A stretch of 49,182 nucleotides of DNA from positions 235,036 through 284,217 of the forward strand of contig PHAR01000004.1 in assembly GCA_002840405.1 (NCBI GenBank). The letters are read 5' to 3'. Positions 1 to 8,551 of the stretch are shown one piece after another. Position 1 is the stretch's first letter, and each line of letters begins with the position of its first letter. The position numbers were made by a program, and so were the translations under genes. This stretch comes from Deltaproteobacteria bacterium HGW-Deltaproteobacteria-8. GTDB lineage: Bacteria > Desulfobacterota > Desulfovibrionia > Desulfovibrionales > Desulfovibrionaceae. The notes beneath the pieces were generated by a model. That model was not told where the DNA came from. It ran no database searches and saw nothing but the letters and a program-made list of their open reading frames with translations.

Positions 1-259
1 TGCCCCAGAACTGGTCGATGGCCTCGTTCATCTGACGCAGGCCCGCGTTCTCGCGCAGGATGACCTCGAAGCCCACGCTGCGCAACGCGGCCGCCATGTC
101 GCGGGCGTCGTTGGCGGGATTTTTCAGCGGAGCGCTTTTGTACGCGCCGTTGCCGATGACCAGCGCCACGCGCCGCTCTTGTTGCGGGGTCGCAAGGGCG
201 GCCGCAGCAAGGCCAAAGACGAGACAGGCGAGGAGAACGAGGGAGAGGATGCGGCGCAT
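1..259 (-). CDS. Caspase-family (peptidase C14-like) protein, N-terminal part only
   Basis: The gene runs off the left edge, so only about 86 residues are visible. It begins with an ATG at 259 preceded by a good GGAGG site. The protein opens with a typical signal peptide (MRRILSLVLLACLVFGLAAA, cleavage probably after ALA near residue 23) and then shows the start of a caspase fold: RRVALVIGNGAYKSAPLKNP followed by NDARDMAAALRSVGFEV. This pattern is characteristic of bacterial C14 caspase-like domains exported to the periplasm. The catalytic His and Cys would lie beyond the edge, so activity cannot be judged. The reading frame stays open upstream into the glycerate-kinase-like remnant, but the signal peptide and ribosome site fix this start. 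Confidence 0.8.
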   Translation of the reverse strand, partial: MRRILSLVLLACLVFGLAAAALATPQQERRVALVIGNGAYKSAPLKNPANDARDMAAALRSVGFEVILRENAGLRQMNEAIDQFWG

Positions 260-331
260 GAGCACCTCCAAGGATGAAGATGCGTTACCAGAAAGGCCAA
301 GCTCCAGGCAAGAGGCGGGCGCCCCTTTACT

Positions 332-457
332 CTCCCGCAGCAGGTGCAGGTCGCAGACGTTGGTCATGGTCGGGCCGGTCTTGTGCAGCCCGCCGAGGGG
401 TTCAAAGAAATGGCAGGAGTCGTCGGCCCTGAGCGCGGCGTGCATTACCTCTTTTGG
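332..457 (-). pseudogene. C-terminal remnant of a MOFRL-type glycerate 2-kinase
   Basis: In the same minus frame as the caspase gene, about 40 residues (EVMHAALRADDSCHFFEPLG, then GLHKTGPTMTNVCDLHLL) match the extreme C-terminus of glycerate 2-kinases of the TtuD/GckA (MOFRL) family, which end in a D-S-Y-x-F-F ... L-x-x-T-G-P-T-x-T-N-V-x-D-L pattern. The catalytic body of roughly 400 residues is absent: the sequence upstream codes in another frame for a membrane protein. No stop follows the motif before the caspase start. I read it as a decayed gene tail left by a deletion or recombination. An ATG at 445 overlaps the upstream stop, so translation of a short product cannot be excluded. Confidence 0.55.
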
Positions 458-867
458 CGGGCGATCACCCAGGCGGCAAGGCGCGGCCCGGCGTACAGGG
501 TCAGCAGCACCAGCACCCAGACGCGCCCGGCCAGGAGGTTGTAGTCGGCCAGCAGACGCGCCCAGGCGTGGCCCATGACGTAGTGGCCGAAGCCGAACTC
601 GAAGGCCATGGTGGCAAGGGTCCAGAACAGACCCAGGGTCACGAGGCGGTTCTTGCGGCGCGGGCTCGGCGTGTGCGCATCCGTCCAGCGCACAAAGCGG
701 AAGATGAGGGCCAGAAACAGCGCGCAGCCGACGAGGGTGCCGAGCACATGGGCTGCGGCCTCGCCCACGAGCGGCTGCAGGAACAGCACCCGCAGCGTGC
801 CCAGGCCCACGGCCAGCGCAGCGAAGAGGAACCAGGCCAGCGTCGCGTAGAGCCAGAACATGGGCAT
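445..867 (-). CDS. Small conserved-looking integral membrane protein (140 aa)
   Basis: I do not recognise a named family. The start chosen (ATG at 867) overlaps the stop of the cysteine synthase fusion in a TAATG arrangement, which implies translational coupling. The protein has about four hydrophobic segments: residues 1-22, 32-55, 73-92 and 107-128. Short polar loops lie between them and the tail is basic (ARQKR). A conserved-looking loop reads FRFVRWTDAHTPSPRRKNRL, and FEFGFGHYVMGHAW follows the third segment. It is probably an inner-membrane protein co-transcribed with the upstream gene. No function can be assigned from sequence alone. Confidence 0.7.
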   Translation of the reverse strand: MPMFWLYATLAWFLFAALAVGLGTLRVLFLQPLVGEAAAHVLGTLVGCALFLALIFRFVRWTDAHTPSPRRKNRLVTLGLFWTLATMAFEFGFGHYVMGHAWARLLADYNLLAGRVWVLVLLTLYAGPRLAAWVIARQKR

Positions 868-3206
868 TACAGCGAGTAAACGCGCGGACCTTGCGCCGTG
901 TCCTCCACGCGGAAGCCGCAGCCGGACAGCTTCTCGCGCAGGCTGTCCGAGGCCGCGAAGTCCTTGGCCTTGCGCGCGGCCTCGCGCTCCTCCACCAGGG
1001 CGCGGACGTCCGCTGGCAGGCAGTCGCAAGCCACGGGCATCTGGGAGAGGTCAAGGATGCCCAGCACCGCGTCCGCCGCCTCCAACTGCTGCAGGCACAG
1101 GCTGGCCGCCACGCCAGGGAAATTCCCGGCCGAGAGCCAACCATTGACCAGCTTCACGAAGGTGAAGAGCTTGGGCCAGTAGCGGTGCAGGGACAGGTCG
1201 TCCTCCAGGGCCGCAGCCAGCCCGGCCTTGAGGTCGAACACGGCCTGGGCCACGTCCTCAGGCACGTCCTTGCCACCACCAGCCCCCAGGGCCAGACGCA
1301 GACCGCAGGCGGTCTCCTGGACCTTGTGCCAGTTGCGCGCCCACATGGACAGGCTCTGCGTGGAGGCCGACAGCGGCTTGCGGTAGGCGGCGGAGAGCAG
1401 CCACAGGCGCAGCCCGCCCGCCCCCCCTGTCTGGCTGTCCGCATTGCCGCCGGTCTGGGAAATCAACGTGTCCAGGTCGAGCGTGACGCCCTCCTCGCGG
1501 GCCAGCTTGCGGTCCGCCAGCCAGGCCTTGGGCTCCACGCCCGCCGCGCTCCAGACCACGCGCAGGTTCTCCAGGTGCGGGAACTGGTGGTCCTCGCCCG
1601 CCACGAGCACGTCGACCCGGCCGAGCGCCGAGAGGCCCGCCACGGCGATCTGCACGAACCAGCTGGGCCGCACGTTGCCCCACTCGGTCTCGATGACGTC
1701 GCCGAGCTTCAGGTCCTGCAGAGTGGCGCGCTTGAGCAGGGTGAAGTCCAGCGGGTTGTCCTTGACGTAGTCGTCCAGGTCCACGGTCTTGCCCACGGAG
1801 AGCTTGTCCATGTCCATCAGGTGCATGTTGCCGTAGCGCTTGTCGCGGCGCACGTCGAAGTACACGCTGCGCAGCTTCTCGTAGGCCTGGCCCTTGCCCA
1901 AGAGCTTGCGGCAGATGTCCAGCGCCTTGGGCACCGAGGCCGAGGCGGGCTCGAAGATGGTCTCCGGCAACAGGCGCAGGGACTGGGCCCGCTTCGTGAT
2001 GCGCTGGACGACCCCGGCCACGTAGTCCGCGCGGGACAGCCCGGCCGCGCGGGCGGAAGAAAGGGTGCGGTCGTCCAGGTCGGCCAGGCCAACAGCCACC
2101 TTCACCTGCGCCCCGCTCTTGACGAGGTGCCGGGCCAGCACATCGGACAGCACCAGCCGCCGCCAGGCGTCCGGGTCGTCGGGCTCGTCCAGGCTGGGGC
2201 CGATGGTGTAGATGTTCAGGCTGCCTGTGGCGTCCACCACGGCCTTCCCGCCTGTGGCCAGGTTCATCAGGCGCAGGCCCTCCAGGGCCTTGGGCGCGAA
2301 GAGCGGGGTGGACAGGTAGCGCTCGCCGCTGTCCGGAAAGATGACCACGATATAGGCGCTCTGGCCTTCAACAAGGCCCTCGGACTCGATGCTGGCAGCC
2401 AGCTTGAGCGCCCCGGCCATGGCCGCGCCGGAGCTCATGCCCACGAACAGGCCCTCCTGCTGGGCCAGCTGGCGGCACATGGAGAAGGCCTCCTCGTCCT
2501 CCACATGGAGGATCTGGTCCAGGGCCTTCTTGTTGTAGATGCCCGGCGGATAGGACTCGTGCATGTTCTTGAGGCCCTGGATCTTGTGCCCGGCAAAGGG
2601 CTCCACGGCCACGACCTTGACGCCGGGATACTCGTGCAGGCGCTTGGCCAGGCCCATGGCCGTGCCCGAGGTGCCGAGCGTGGCCACCACGTGGGTCACC
2701 TCTCCGCCGGTCTGCTCCCAGATCTCCAGGCCCGTGCCGTTGTAGTGGGCCTCGATGCTGGCGGGGTTGTTGAACTGGTCCATGAGCACATACGTGTCGG
2801 GCTCGGTGCGGGCCAGGCGGTAGGCCAGCTCAATGGCCCCGTCCGTGCCCAGGCGGCCGGGCGTCAGGCGGATCTCTGCGCCGAAGCCGCACATGATGCG
2901 CTTGCGCTCCTCGCTGGCCGAGTCGGGCATGAGCAGGAGCATCTTGTAGCCCTTGACCGCGGCCACCATGGCCAGGCCCACGCCGGTGTTGCCGCTGGTG
3001 GCCTCGATGATGGTCTTGCCGGGAGTGAGTTCGCCGCTCTTCTCCGCCGCCTCGATCATGGCCACGGCCACGCGGTCCTTGATGGACCCGCCTGGGTTCA
3101 TGAACTCGATCTTCGCCATGATTTTGACGTTGGCGTGCGGGTTCAGGCGGCGGATTTCCACCAGGGGCGTGTTGCCCACAAGCCTCAAAATGTCCGTGCG
3201 CTGCAT
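867..3206 (-). CDS. cysK: Cysteine synthase fused to a degenerate cysteinyl-tRNA synthetase-like domain (779 aa)
   Basis: Residues 1-310 form a PLP-dependent O-acetylserine sulfhydrylase/CBS-type domain. The PLP lysine K43 lies in NPGGSIKDR, TSGNTG is at 71-75, the phosphate loop GTSGT at 178-182 and PDSGERY at 291-297. This half should make cysteine from O-acetylserine and sulfide. Residues from about 328 to the end follow a class I cysteinyl-tRNA synthetase with the active site erased. The YVCGPTVYD segment is YTIGPSLDE (zinc Cys lost), HIGH is missing, the second zinc Cys region reads WFVQIAVAG, FPHHENE is FPHLENL, and KMSKS is replaced near 565 by DRKLAREEG. It therefore cannot be a normal synthetase. 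The start is supported by an AAGGAT site. Divergent from the DUF115 gene, 90 bp away. Confidence 0.9.
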   Translation of the reverse strand: MQRTDILRLVGNTPLVEIRRLNPHANVKIMAKIEFMNPGGSIKDRVAVAMIEAAEKSGELTPGKTIIEATSGNTGVGLAMVAAVKGYKMLLLMPDSASEERKRIMCGFGAEIRLTPGRLGTDGAIELAYRLARTEPDTYVLMDQFNNPASIEAHYNGTGLEIWEQTGGEVTHVVATLGTSGTAMGLAKRLHEYPGVKVVAVEPFAGHKIQGLKNMHESYPPGIYNKKALDQILHVEDEEAFSMCRQLAQQEGLFVGMSSGAAMAGALKLAASIESEGLVEGQSAYIVVIFPDSGERYLSTPLFAPKALEGLRLMNLATGGKAVVDATGSLNIYTIGPSLDEPDDPDAWRRLVLSDVLARHLVKSGAQVKVAVGLADLDDRTLSSARAAGLSRADYVAGVVQRITKRAQSLRLLPETIFEPASASVPKALDICRKLLGKGQAYEKLRSVYFDVRRDKRYGNMHLMDMDKLSVGKTVDLDDYVKDNPLDFTLLKRATLQDLKLGDVIETEWGNVRPSWFVQIAVAGLSALGRVDVLVAGEDHQFPHLENLRVVWSAAGVEPKAWLADRKLAREEGVTLDLDTLISQTGGNADSQTGGAGGLRLWLLSAAYRKPLSASTQSLSMWARNWHKVQETACGLRLALGAGGGKDVPEDVAQAVFDLKAGLAAALEDDLSLHRYWPKLFTFVKLVNGWLSAGNFPGVAASLCLQQLEAADAVLGILDLSQMPVACDCLPADVRALVEEREAARKAKDFAASDSLREKLSGCGFRVEDTAQGPRVYSL

Positions 3207-3296
3207 GACTTATCCTTAGGTTGCGGGCATGCGATCCGGTCAGGGACGCTGGCCCGCGAATTGCATTCTCGATCCCAAACACAAGGGGTCGGCCTG

Positions 3297-5063
3297 ATGA
3301 CTGCATATCCGCATCTGAAAGAAAACATCACAGCTCTTCAGAGCGCCAACCCGGCGCTGCACGCCTGGCTCTCCAACAGCTCCTTCGACGAAGAATCCCT
3401 GAAAACGAACGTCTTTGTCAACCAATGGGGGCTCATCGACTGGCGCATGCCCTGCGGCAACGGCATCTTCGACGCCGTGGCGCCCGTCCGGCTGTACCAC
3501 GAATGGGTCGACATCGAGAAGGCCGACCTCTCGGCCACGGTCATCGTGGGCACCAACATTGGCTACGGCCTGAACCATGTCCTCGTCAACACGCCGGACA
3601 CCCACAAGGTGCTCGTGCTTGAGCCCAATCCCGCCGTGCTCCTGGCCTGCCTGGGCCAAACCGACTACCGCCCCTTTTTCGCCAACAAGAAGCTCCACTT
3701 CCTTGTGCCCTCGGAAGACTACCTCATGGAGGTCGTGAAGAGCCTGGATCTGCAGTACGTATATGGCAAGATATTCCTACGCGCCGACCTGCCCAGCCGC
3801 CAGATAGGCCCGGAGTACGCGCAGTGGATGAACACCGTCAAGAACCGGCTGGAAAACTTCAGCGTGGAGATGGTCACCCTGCGCCTGCGCCAGGACGTCA
3901 TGGTCAGCAACGAACTCAAGAACTTCCGCCGCGCCCTGGACGACGGCAGCATGAAGGTCCTGAAGGACAGCGCCGCAGGCGTCGGGGCCGTGGTCCTTGG
4001 CGCCGGCCCGTCGCTCGCCAAGTTCGCCCCGGAGCTGGCCCGAAACCGTGGCTACGCCCTGTACACCGCGGCCCTGCAAACCCTGCCGGCGCTCAGGCCC
4101 TATGACCTCAAGCCCGACTTCTGCCTGGCCCTTGACTACGACGACAGCATGCTCTCGCTCTACGACCGCCTGGACATGGACTGGGCCCGTGACATCCCGC
4201 TCATCTACTCCACCAAGGTCAACCCCGAGGTGGTGCGGCGCTATCCCGGCCCCACCCTGCCCCTGTGGACCCTGGGCGGGCTGGCCACCTTCGCGTTCAA
4301 GGACCGCGAGCTCGTGCTGGACGCCGGCGGCAACGTCTCCGTGACCCTGGTGCGCCTGCTGCGCTGGATGGGCATCGGCAGCATCCTGCTGGCGGGCCAG
4401 GACTTCTCCTGGCAGGGCGGGAGCACCCACGCCGACGGGCACCACGCCTCGGCCCCCATGCAGTTCAACCCCCAGATGCACCAGATTTTGAAGAACCTCT
4501 GGGGCGAGGAGATCTACTCCAGCGTCCAGTATTTGACCAGCAAGCGCGACCTGGAGAACGACATCAAGAGATCTCCGTTCCGCATCTACAACCTTTATGG
4601 CGGCGGCGTGGTCATAGAGGGCGCGCCCGCGCTGACCCTGGACGAGGCCGTGAAAGAGGGCTGCCTGTCCTCCGCGCCGGGCAGCAAGGACCGCTTCCTG
4701 GACCGGCTGGCCCGCGCCCGCACCCCCAGCCGGGACATCTGCTTCGAGCCGCGCAGCCACATCTGGACCAGCTCGATCCGGAACGTCGAGAAGCGCCTGG
4801 GCAAGCTGTTCAAGCACAACGACGCCAACCAGGAAGACATCCACAACACCCTGGAGCAGGCCCTGTTCTTCGTACGCCAGGACCCGCTGTACCTGCCCTA
4901 CCTGTTCAACGAGACCCTGGACCTGGCCGGCCTGGCCAAGACGCGGCGCAGCTACGAGCCCAAGGACATGATGGAGTTCAAGCGCATCGGCAAGAACATC
5001 TTGTCCAAGGTGCGCGAAGTCGACCGCTGCGTGGCGGGCCTGGGCAGCCACCGCGCCGCCTGA
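3297..5063 (+). CDS. DUF115 / motility-associated factor-like (MptE-like) protein
   Basis: A 588-residue protein whose central part carries the DUF115/Maf signature: VVLGAGPSLAKFAPELARNR, then YALYTAALQTLPALRPYDLKPDF and LAGQDFSWQGGSTHADGHH. Related bacterial Maf proteins transfer nonulosonic acid sugars to flagellin; archaeal MptE is a pterin pyrophosphokinase sharing the fold. The N-terminal ~200 residues contain a second Rossmann-like stretch (ATVIVGTNIGYGLNHVLVNT). The ATG at 3297 follows a purine-rich AAGGGG tract and begins where the codon pattern becomes protein-like. The long open frame extending left to 891 is antisense to the cysteine synthase and is not part of the gene. No flagellar genes are nearby, so a glycosylation role is only inferred. 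Confidence 0.8.
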   Translation: MTAYPHLKENITALQSANPALHAWLSNSSFDEESLKTNVFVNQWGLIDWRMPCGNGIFDAVAPVRLYHEWVDIEKADLSATVIVGTNIGYGLNHVLVNTPDTHKVLVLEPNPAVLLACLGQTDYRPFFANKKLHFLVPSEDYLMEVVKSLDLQYVYGKIFLRADLPSRQIGPEYAQWMNTVKNRLENFSVEMVTLRLRQDVMVSNELKNFRRALDDGSMKVLKDSAAGVGAVVLGAGPSLAKFAPELARNRGYALYTAALQTLPALRPYDLKPDFCLALDYDDSMLSLYDRLDMDWARDIPLIYSTKVNPEVVRRYPGPTLPLWTLGGLATFAFKDRELVLDAGGNVSVTLVRLLRWMGIGSILLAGQDFSWQGGSTHADGHHASAPMQFNPQMHQILKNLWGEEIYSSVQYLTSKRDLENDIKRSPFRIYNLYGGGVVIEGAPALTLDEAVKEGCLSSAPGSKDRFLDRLARARTPSRDICFEPRSHIWTSSIRNVEKRLGKLFKHNDANQEDIHNTLEQALFFVRQDPLYLPYLFNETLDLAGLAKTRRSYEPKDMMEFKRIGKNILSKVREVDRCVAGLGSHRAA

Positions 5064-5088
5064 CAGCCGCCCCTGAAAACACGACGCC

Positions 5089-5118
5089 GCGCCCGCCGGG
5101 ACCTCTTCCGGCGGGCGC
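5089..5118 (+). terminator. GC-rich hairpin after the DUF115 gene
   Basis: An 11-bp perfect stem (GCGCCCGCCGG / CCGGCGGGCGC, 8-nt loop) lies 25 bp after the stop. Only a weak T stretch (TGTTG) follows, so it is either a poor intrinsic terminator or an mRNA-stabilising hairpin. Confidence 0.5.
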
Positions 5119-5180
5119 TGTTGCGATTGCCAGAGGGGGGTGCCGGTTGCATGCGCACCGGATTCGCCCTATAAGGCCGC

Positions 5181-5843
5181 ATGCCGCCAATGACTTCCAA
5201 ACCCCTGGCCTGCCCGCCCCTGACCCCTGCGCCATTGGCTGCAAGGCCCCTGGCCGCCTGGGCCGTCCTCTCCCTGCCGCTGCTTCTGGCCATGGGAGCC
5301 TGCTACGGCCTCCTCGGCACGGAGGACGCCATCATCGCGCATTTCGACGCCTGGCGGCCGGAGCACCCGGAGGTTGTGGCCGCGCTCAAGCTCTACACCA
5401 ACTGGGGCAACCCGGCCCTGTACCTGGTCTACGCGGGCATCCTCCTCAAGGGGCTGAAGGCGCGCCGCCGCGAGCTCACCATGCTCGTACTCGGCTACCT
5501 GGCGGCGCAGCTCATCGTTTCCGTGGCGATCGAGCGCATCCTCAAGATCTCCATCGGCCGGCCCCGGCCGGACGTGGGCGGCCCCTTCGTGCCCTGGTCC
5601 CTTGATTCCGGCCACCATTCCCTGCCCTCGGGCCACACCACGGAGATCATGGTCCAGACCCTGCCCCTGGCCGCGCGAGCCAGGACATGGCTTGTGCCGC
5701 TCTGTTTGAGCCTCGTGGCGGGCCTCATGGCCGCAAGCCGCATCGCGCTCGGCTGGCACCACCCCTCGGACGTCCTGGCGGGCTGGCTGCTCGGCAGCCT
5801 GGGCGGCTATCTGGCGCTGCGCCTGGCAAGGAGATGGACATAA
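5181..5843 (+). CDS. PAP2-family membrane phosphatase
   Basis: A 220-residue integral membrane protein with all three type-2 phosphatidic acid phosphatase motifs: KISIGRPRPD (K-x6-RP), the PSGHT box near residue 154 and SRIALGWHHPSDV (S-R-x5-H-x3-D). Family members dephosphorylate phosphatidate, undecaprenyl diphosphate or related lipid phosphates at the outer face of the inner membrane. About six hydrophobic segments surround the motifs. The start ATG at 5181 follows an AAGG; an ATG nine bases later is also possible. The stop overlaps the next gene's ATG (TAATG), so it probably forms an operon with the glycosyltransferase, which would use a polyprenyl-phosphate sugar donor. Recycling of the polyprenyl carrier is a plausible but inferred role. 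Confidence 0.88.
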   Translation: MPPMTSKPLACPPLTPAPLAARPLAAWAVLSLPLLLAMGACYGLLGTEDAIIAHFDAWRPEHPEVVAALKLYTNWGNPALYLVYAGILLKGLKARRRELTMLVLGYLAAQLIVSVAIERILKISIGRPRPDVGGPFVPWSLDSGHHSLPSGHTTEIMVQTLPLAARARTWLVPLCLSLVAGLMAASRIALGWHHPSDVLAGWLLGSLGGYLALRLARRWT

Positions 5844-7555
5844 TGACAGAGAAGATGGCGGGCGAGACAACGGGAAAAACAGGGCTCGACCGCCTGTGGG
5901 GCCTCATCCGCCGACACCCCTGGCTCTCCCTGGCCGCGCTTGTGGCCACGCAGACGGCCTTTGCCCTGCAAAGCCGCGCGCTGTGGTTCTCCGATGAGGT
6001 GCGCTACGCCGACGCCTACGCCGGGCTGCTGCGCGGGCGCTGGCTGGTGCTGTCCCTAAACGGCGTGGCCTACCCGGACAAGCCGCCCCTGTACTTCTGG
6101 TTCTTGCGCCTGCTCGACGCCCTGCCGGGCATAAGCGACCCTGCGGTATTCTTCCTGGGCGCTGCCCTAAGCGGCCTGTTCATACTCTACGCCACCCTCG
6201 TCTGGGCGCGGGTGCTGGGCCTGCGCGACGAGGCCGGGATATTGGCCGGGCTGCTCCTGCTGACCACGGTCTTCTTTGCCGGGCTCTTGCACTACTCGCG
6301 CATGGACCTCTTGTTCGCGGCGCTCATCATCGCCTCCCAGGCGGCCTTCTGCTTGGCGTTTACGCCGGGCAAGGAAAACCGGCGCACGCGGCTGAACACC
6401 CTGGCCCTGGTGCTGGCCGGACTGGCCACCCTGACCAAGGGGCCGCTGGGCCTGCTGTTCCCGGTGCTGACCACCCTGCTCTATCTGGCCTGGCGCGGGC
6501 GCACGCGGGAGTTCTTCCGCAGGTCCATGCTGCCGGGCCTGGCCGCGCTCATCGTGCTCGTGTTCTCCTGGATCGCGGCCGCCTACTTCGTGGAAGGCCC
6601 CGGCTTCCTGCACAAGATCTTCTACGAGCAGATCTTCCAGCGCGCCACCAAGACCTTCCACCACGCCGAGCCCTTCTATTTCTACCTCGTGGCCTTCCCG
6701 CCCTGCTGGCTGCCCTGGACCTTCGCGCTCTTCGCCCTGCCGGTGCGGCGTTTGTTTGACGGGGCCTTCTGGCGCGGGCTCTGGGCTGGCCGCACGGTTT
6801 CCTCCCCGCTGGGCGACGCCAAGGCCTGGCTGTGGTTCTCCTTTTTGAGCGGACTGGGGCTGCTGTCGCTCCTAAGCGGCAAGGTGGTGGTCTACATCCT
6901 GCCGCAGCTGGCGCCCCTGGCCCTGCTGCTGTCCCTGGCCCTGTTGGACGACGCCGCGCCCCGGCCCTGGCAGCGCCTCTGGACGGCTTCAGGCCTGCTG
7001 TTCCTTGGGCTCGCCATTGTGACCACCCAGCTTGAGCGCTTCCTGCCCGTGCAGATGTCCTTGCCCGGCACCTGGGCCGTGGCCGGTGGCTTCGCCGCCT
7101 GCGGTGCGGGGCTCCTGGGCCTGCGCAGGCAGAACCCCCGGCGTGTGCTCACGGCCCTGGCCCTGCTGAGCGCCCTGTGGGTGCAACCAGCGGCCCAGGT
7201 CCTGTCCCCGGAGCTGGACGCCCTCATGAGCCCCAAGCCCCAGGCCGACATGCTGAAGGCTTACGCCGACAAAGGCTACCTGCCCGTGGCCCACGACATC
7301 TACCAGGGCATCTACTCGTATTATCTCGGCGGAGTCGTGCGCGAGACCGCAGGCTTCAACATCCTGGACCAGCTGGTGGCCGACCAGGACGTGGTGCTGG
7401 CCATCAAGAAGAAGCACTGGGAGAAGTGGGACACCCGGCCCAAGAACCTGACCATCGTGCTCGAGCAGTGGCTGGCCGGACAGCCTTACTACGTCATCGT
7501 GAGCCGCAAGGACGGCAGCCCGCCGCCCGAGCAGAACTTGCCGCCGTCGCCCTAG
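5843..7555 (+). CDS. PMT/ArnT-type membrane glycosyltransferase
   Basis: A 570-residue polytopic protein of the GT-C fold. The first periplasmic loop has the hallmark acidic motif and conserved block ALWFSDEVRYADAYAGLLRG followed by YPDKPPLYFWFL, as in ArnT and protein O-mannosyltransferases, which transfer sugars from polyprenyl phosphate to lipid A or proteins. About ten or eleven hydrophobic helices follow, then a periplasmic tail of ~90 residues (DALMSPKPQADMLKAYADKG). The ATG at 5843 is preferred because AAGGAG lies nine bases upstream and its A is shared with the PAP2 stop; an in-frame ATG at 5834 is less well placed. The acceptor is unknown; ArnT itself is only one possibility. Confidence 0.85.
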   Translation: MTEKMAGETTGKTGLDRLWGLIRRHPWLSLAALVATQTAFALQSRALWFSDEVRYADAYAGLLRGRWLVLSLNGVAYPDKPPLYFWFLRLLDALPGISDPAVFFLGAALSGLFILYATLVWARVLGLRDEAGILAGLLLLTTVFFAGLLHYSRMDLLFAALIIASQAAFCLAFTPGKENRRTRLNTLALVLAGLATLTKGPLGLLFPVLTTLLYLAWRGRTREFFRRSMLPGLAALIVLVFSWIAAAYFVEGPGFLHKIFYEQIFQRATKTFHHAEPFYFYLVAFPPCWLPWTFALFALPVRRLFDGAFWRGLWAGRTVSSPLGDAKAWLWFSFLSGLGLLSLLSGKVVVYILPQLAPLALLLSLALLDDAAPRPWQRLWTASGLLFLGLAIVTTQLERFLPVQMSLPGTWAVAGGFAACGAGLLGLRRQNPRRVLTALALLSALWVQPAAQVLSPELDALMSPKPQADMLKAYADKGYLPVAHDIYQGIYSYYLGGVVRETAGFNILDQLVADQDVVLAIKKKHWEKWDTRPKNLTIVLEQWLAGQPYYVIVSRKDGSPPPEQNLPPSP

Positions 7556-7695
7556 GCCCGATCCTTGCATTTGCCCCTTCACCTATCGCTATACCCAGTT
7601 GATAGGCGTATGAGTGAAGAAGCATCAGAGCGCCTGGGGCGTCCTTCTCATGGTCCGCCCCCAAGCACCTGCGCATTCTTCGCCGGGGGTCTTTG

Positions 7696-8295
7696 GTGCG
7701 AAAGCTCTGCCTCACCGCCCTTCTCTGCCTGCTCGCGCTCTGCACCGGCGGATGCTCGGCCTGGCCCATTCTCGCCATGGGCGATGTGCTTTCCATGGCC
7801 GAGGCCGGGAAGACGGGCTTTGACATGGCCGCTGGCCTCAACTCGCGCCAGAGCCTGATCCAGGACACCAGCGACGACGCCCAGGCCGAGGCCCGGCTGC
7901 GCGCCCGGCTGCAATCCCTGGGCGGCCTGGCGGCCCAGGCCACTCCCCACGTCACCCAGGGCCGCGCCTATATCGTCGGCACCTACGCAAGCCCCAGGGA
8001 GCTCGACCGCGTGCGCAACGCCACCAGCAGCGTCAAGGGCGTGCGCGAGCTGACCCTGTGCCTGTTCCCGGCCGGGTCGGGCAGGCAGTACGTCACCGAC
8101 GGCGAACTGCGCGACAACATCCTGCGCATGTCCGGGGTGCGCACCCGCGAGGTGCGCGTGCAGGTGGTGGAGGGCAATGCCGTGCTCCTGGGCAGCGTGC
8201 ACACCACCGCCGAGCGCCAACGCCTTGACGACAGCGCCCACGACGCCGGAGCCACCAGCGTGCGCAACTTCGTTTCGCTGCTGGCCGCCAAATAG
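7696..8295 (+). CDS. BON-domain lipoprotein (YraP/OsmY-like)
   Basis: A ~200-residue secreted protein. A GTG at 7696 (or TTG at 7693) follows a GGGGGT site and starts MRKLCLTALLCLLALCTGGC, a signal peptide ending in a lipobox-like TGGC, so it is probably an outer-membrane lipoprotein. Two BON-like units follow: one at about 70-125 (GRAYIVGTYASPRELDRVRN, VKGVRELTLCLF) and one at about 130-195 (LRDNILRMSGVRTREVRVQV, GNAVLLGSVHTTAERQRL). BON proteins bind phospholipid and support envelope integrity. It stands alone: 140 bp from the glycosyltransferase, and the next gene is on the other strand. Confidence 0.82.
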   Translation: MRKLCLTALLCLLALCTGGCSAWPILAMGDVLSMAEAGKTGFDMAAGLNSRQSLIQDTSDDAQAEARLRARLQSLGGLAAQATPHVTQGRAYIVGTYASPRELDRVRNATSSVKGVRELTLCLFPAGSGRQYVTDGELRDNILRMSGVRTREVRVQVVEGNAVLLGSVHTTAERQRLDDSAHDAGATSVRNFVSLLAAK

Positions 8296-8493
8296 CCCCC
8301 CTCCGCTTTTTCACTTCTCACGCCACTTCTCGCCTCCGCCTCTCGCTTCCGCCTGGTCCACAGCCCACGCCCGCGCCCTTCCCGCAGGGCTTCCGCCTGT
8401 GGTCTTCATCCGGTGCGGCAAGTCTTTGCCGCCGCGCTCCTAGCGGAACTCTCTGGCCAAGGCCAAGTCCCCCACTCATGAAAGCGGGCGCAC
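8296..8493. other. Intergenic space between convergent genes
   Basis: About 200 bp between the BON gene and the terminator of the TauE gene. It is rich in short C/T tracts and one weak GC hairpin (CCACAGCC...). No gene or clear signal is seen. Confidence 0.5.
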
Positions 8494-8526
8494 GAAAAAG
8501 GCGGCCAGGGCAAACCCTGACCGCCT
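8494..8526 (-). terminator. Rho-independent terminator of the TauE operon
   Basis: Read on the minus strand: an 11-bp stem (GGCGGTCAGGG / CCCTGGCCGCC, one G-U pair, TTTG loop) directly followed by a run of five T residues. It lies about 25 bp after the TauE stop. Confidence 0.85.
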
Positions 8527-8551
8527 CGGTCCTTGCGTCTTGCGTCTGGGC

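Noticed and set aside
891-3296. Long plus-strand extension upstream of the DUF115 start
   Set aside because: It is antisense to the cysteine synthase fusion. High GC keeps this frame open; the translation is low-complexity and resembles no family.
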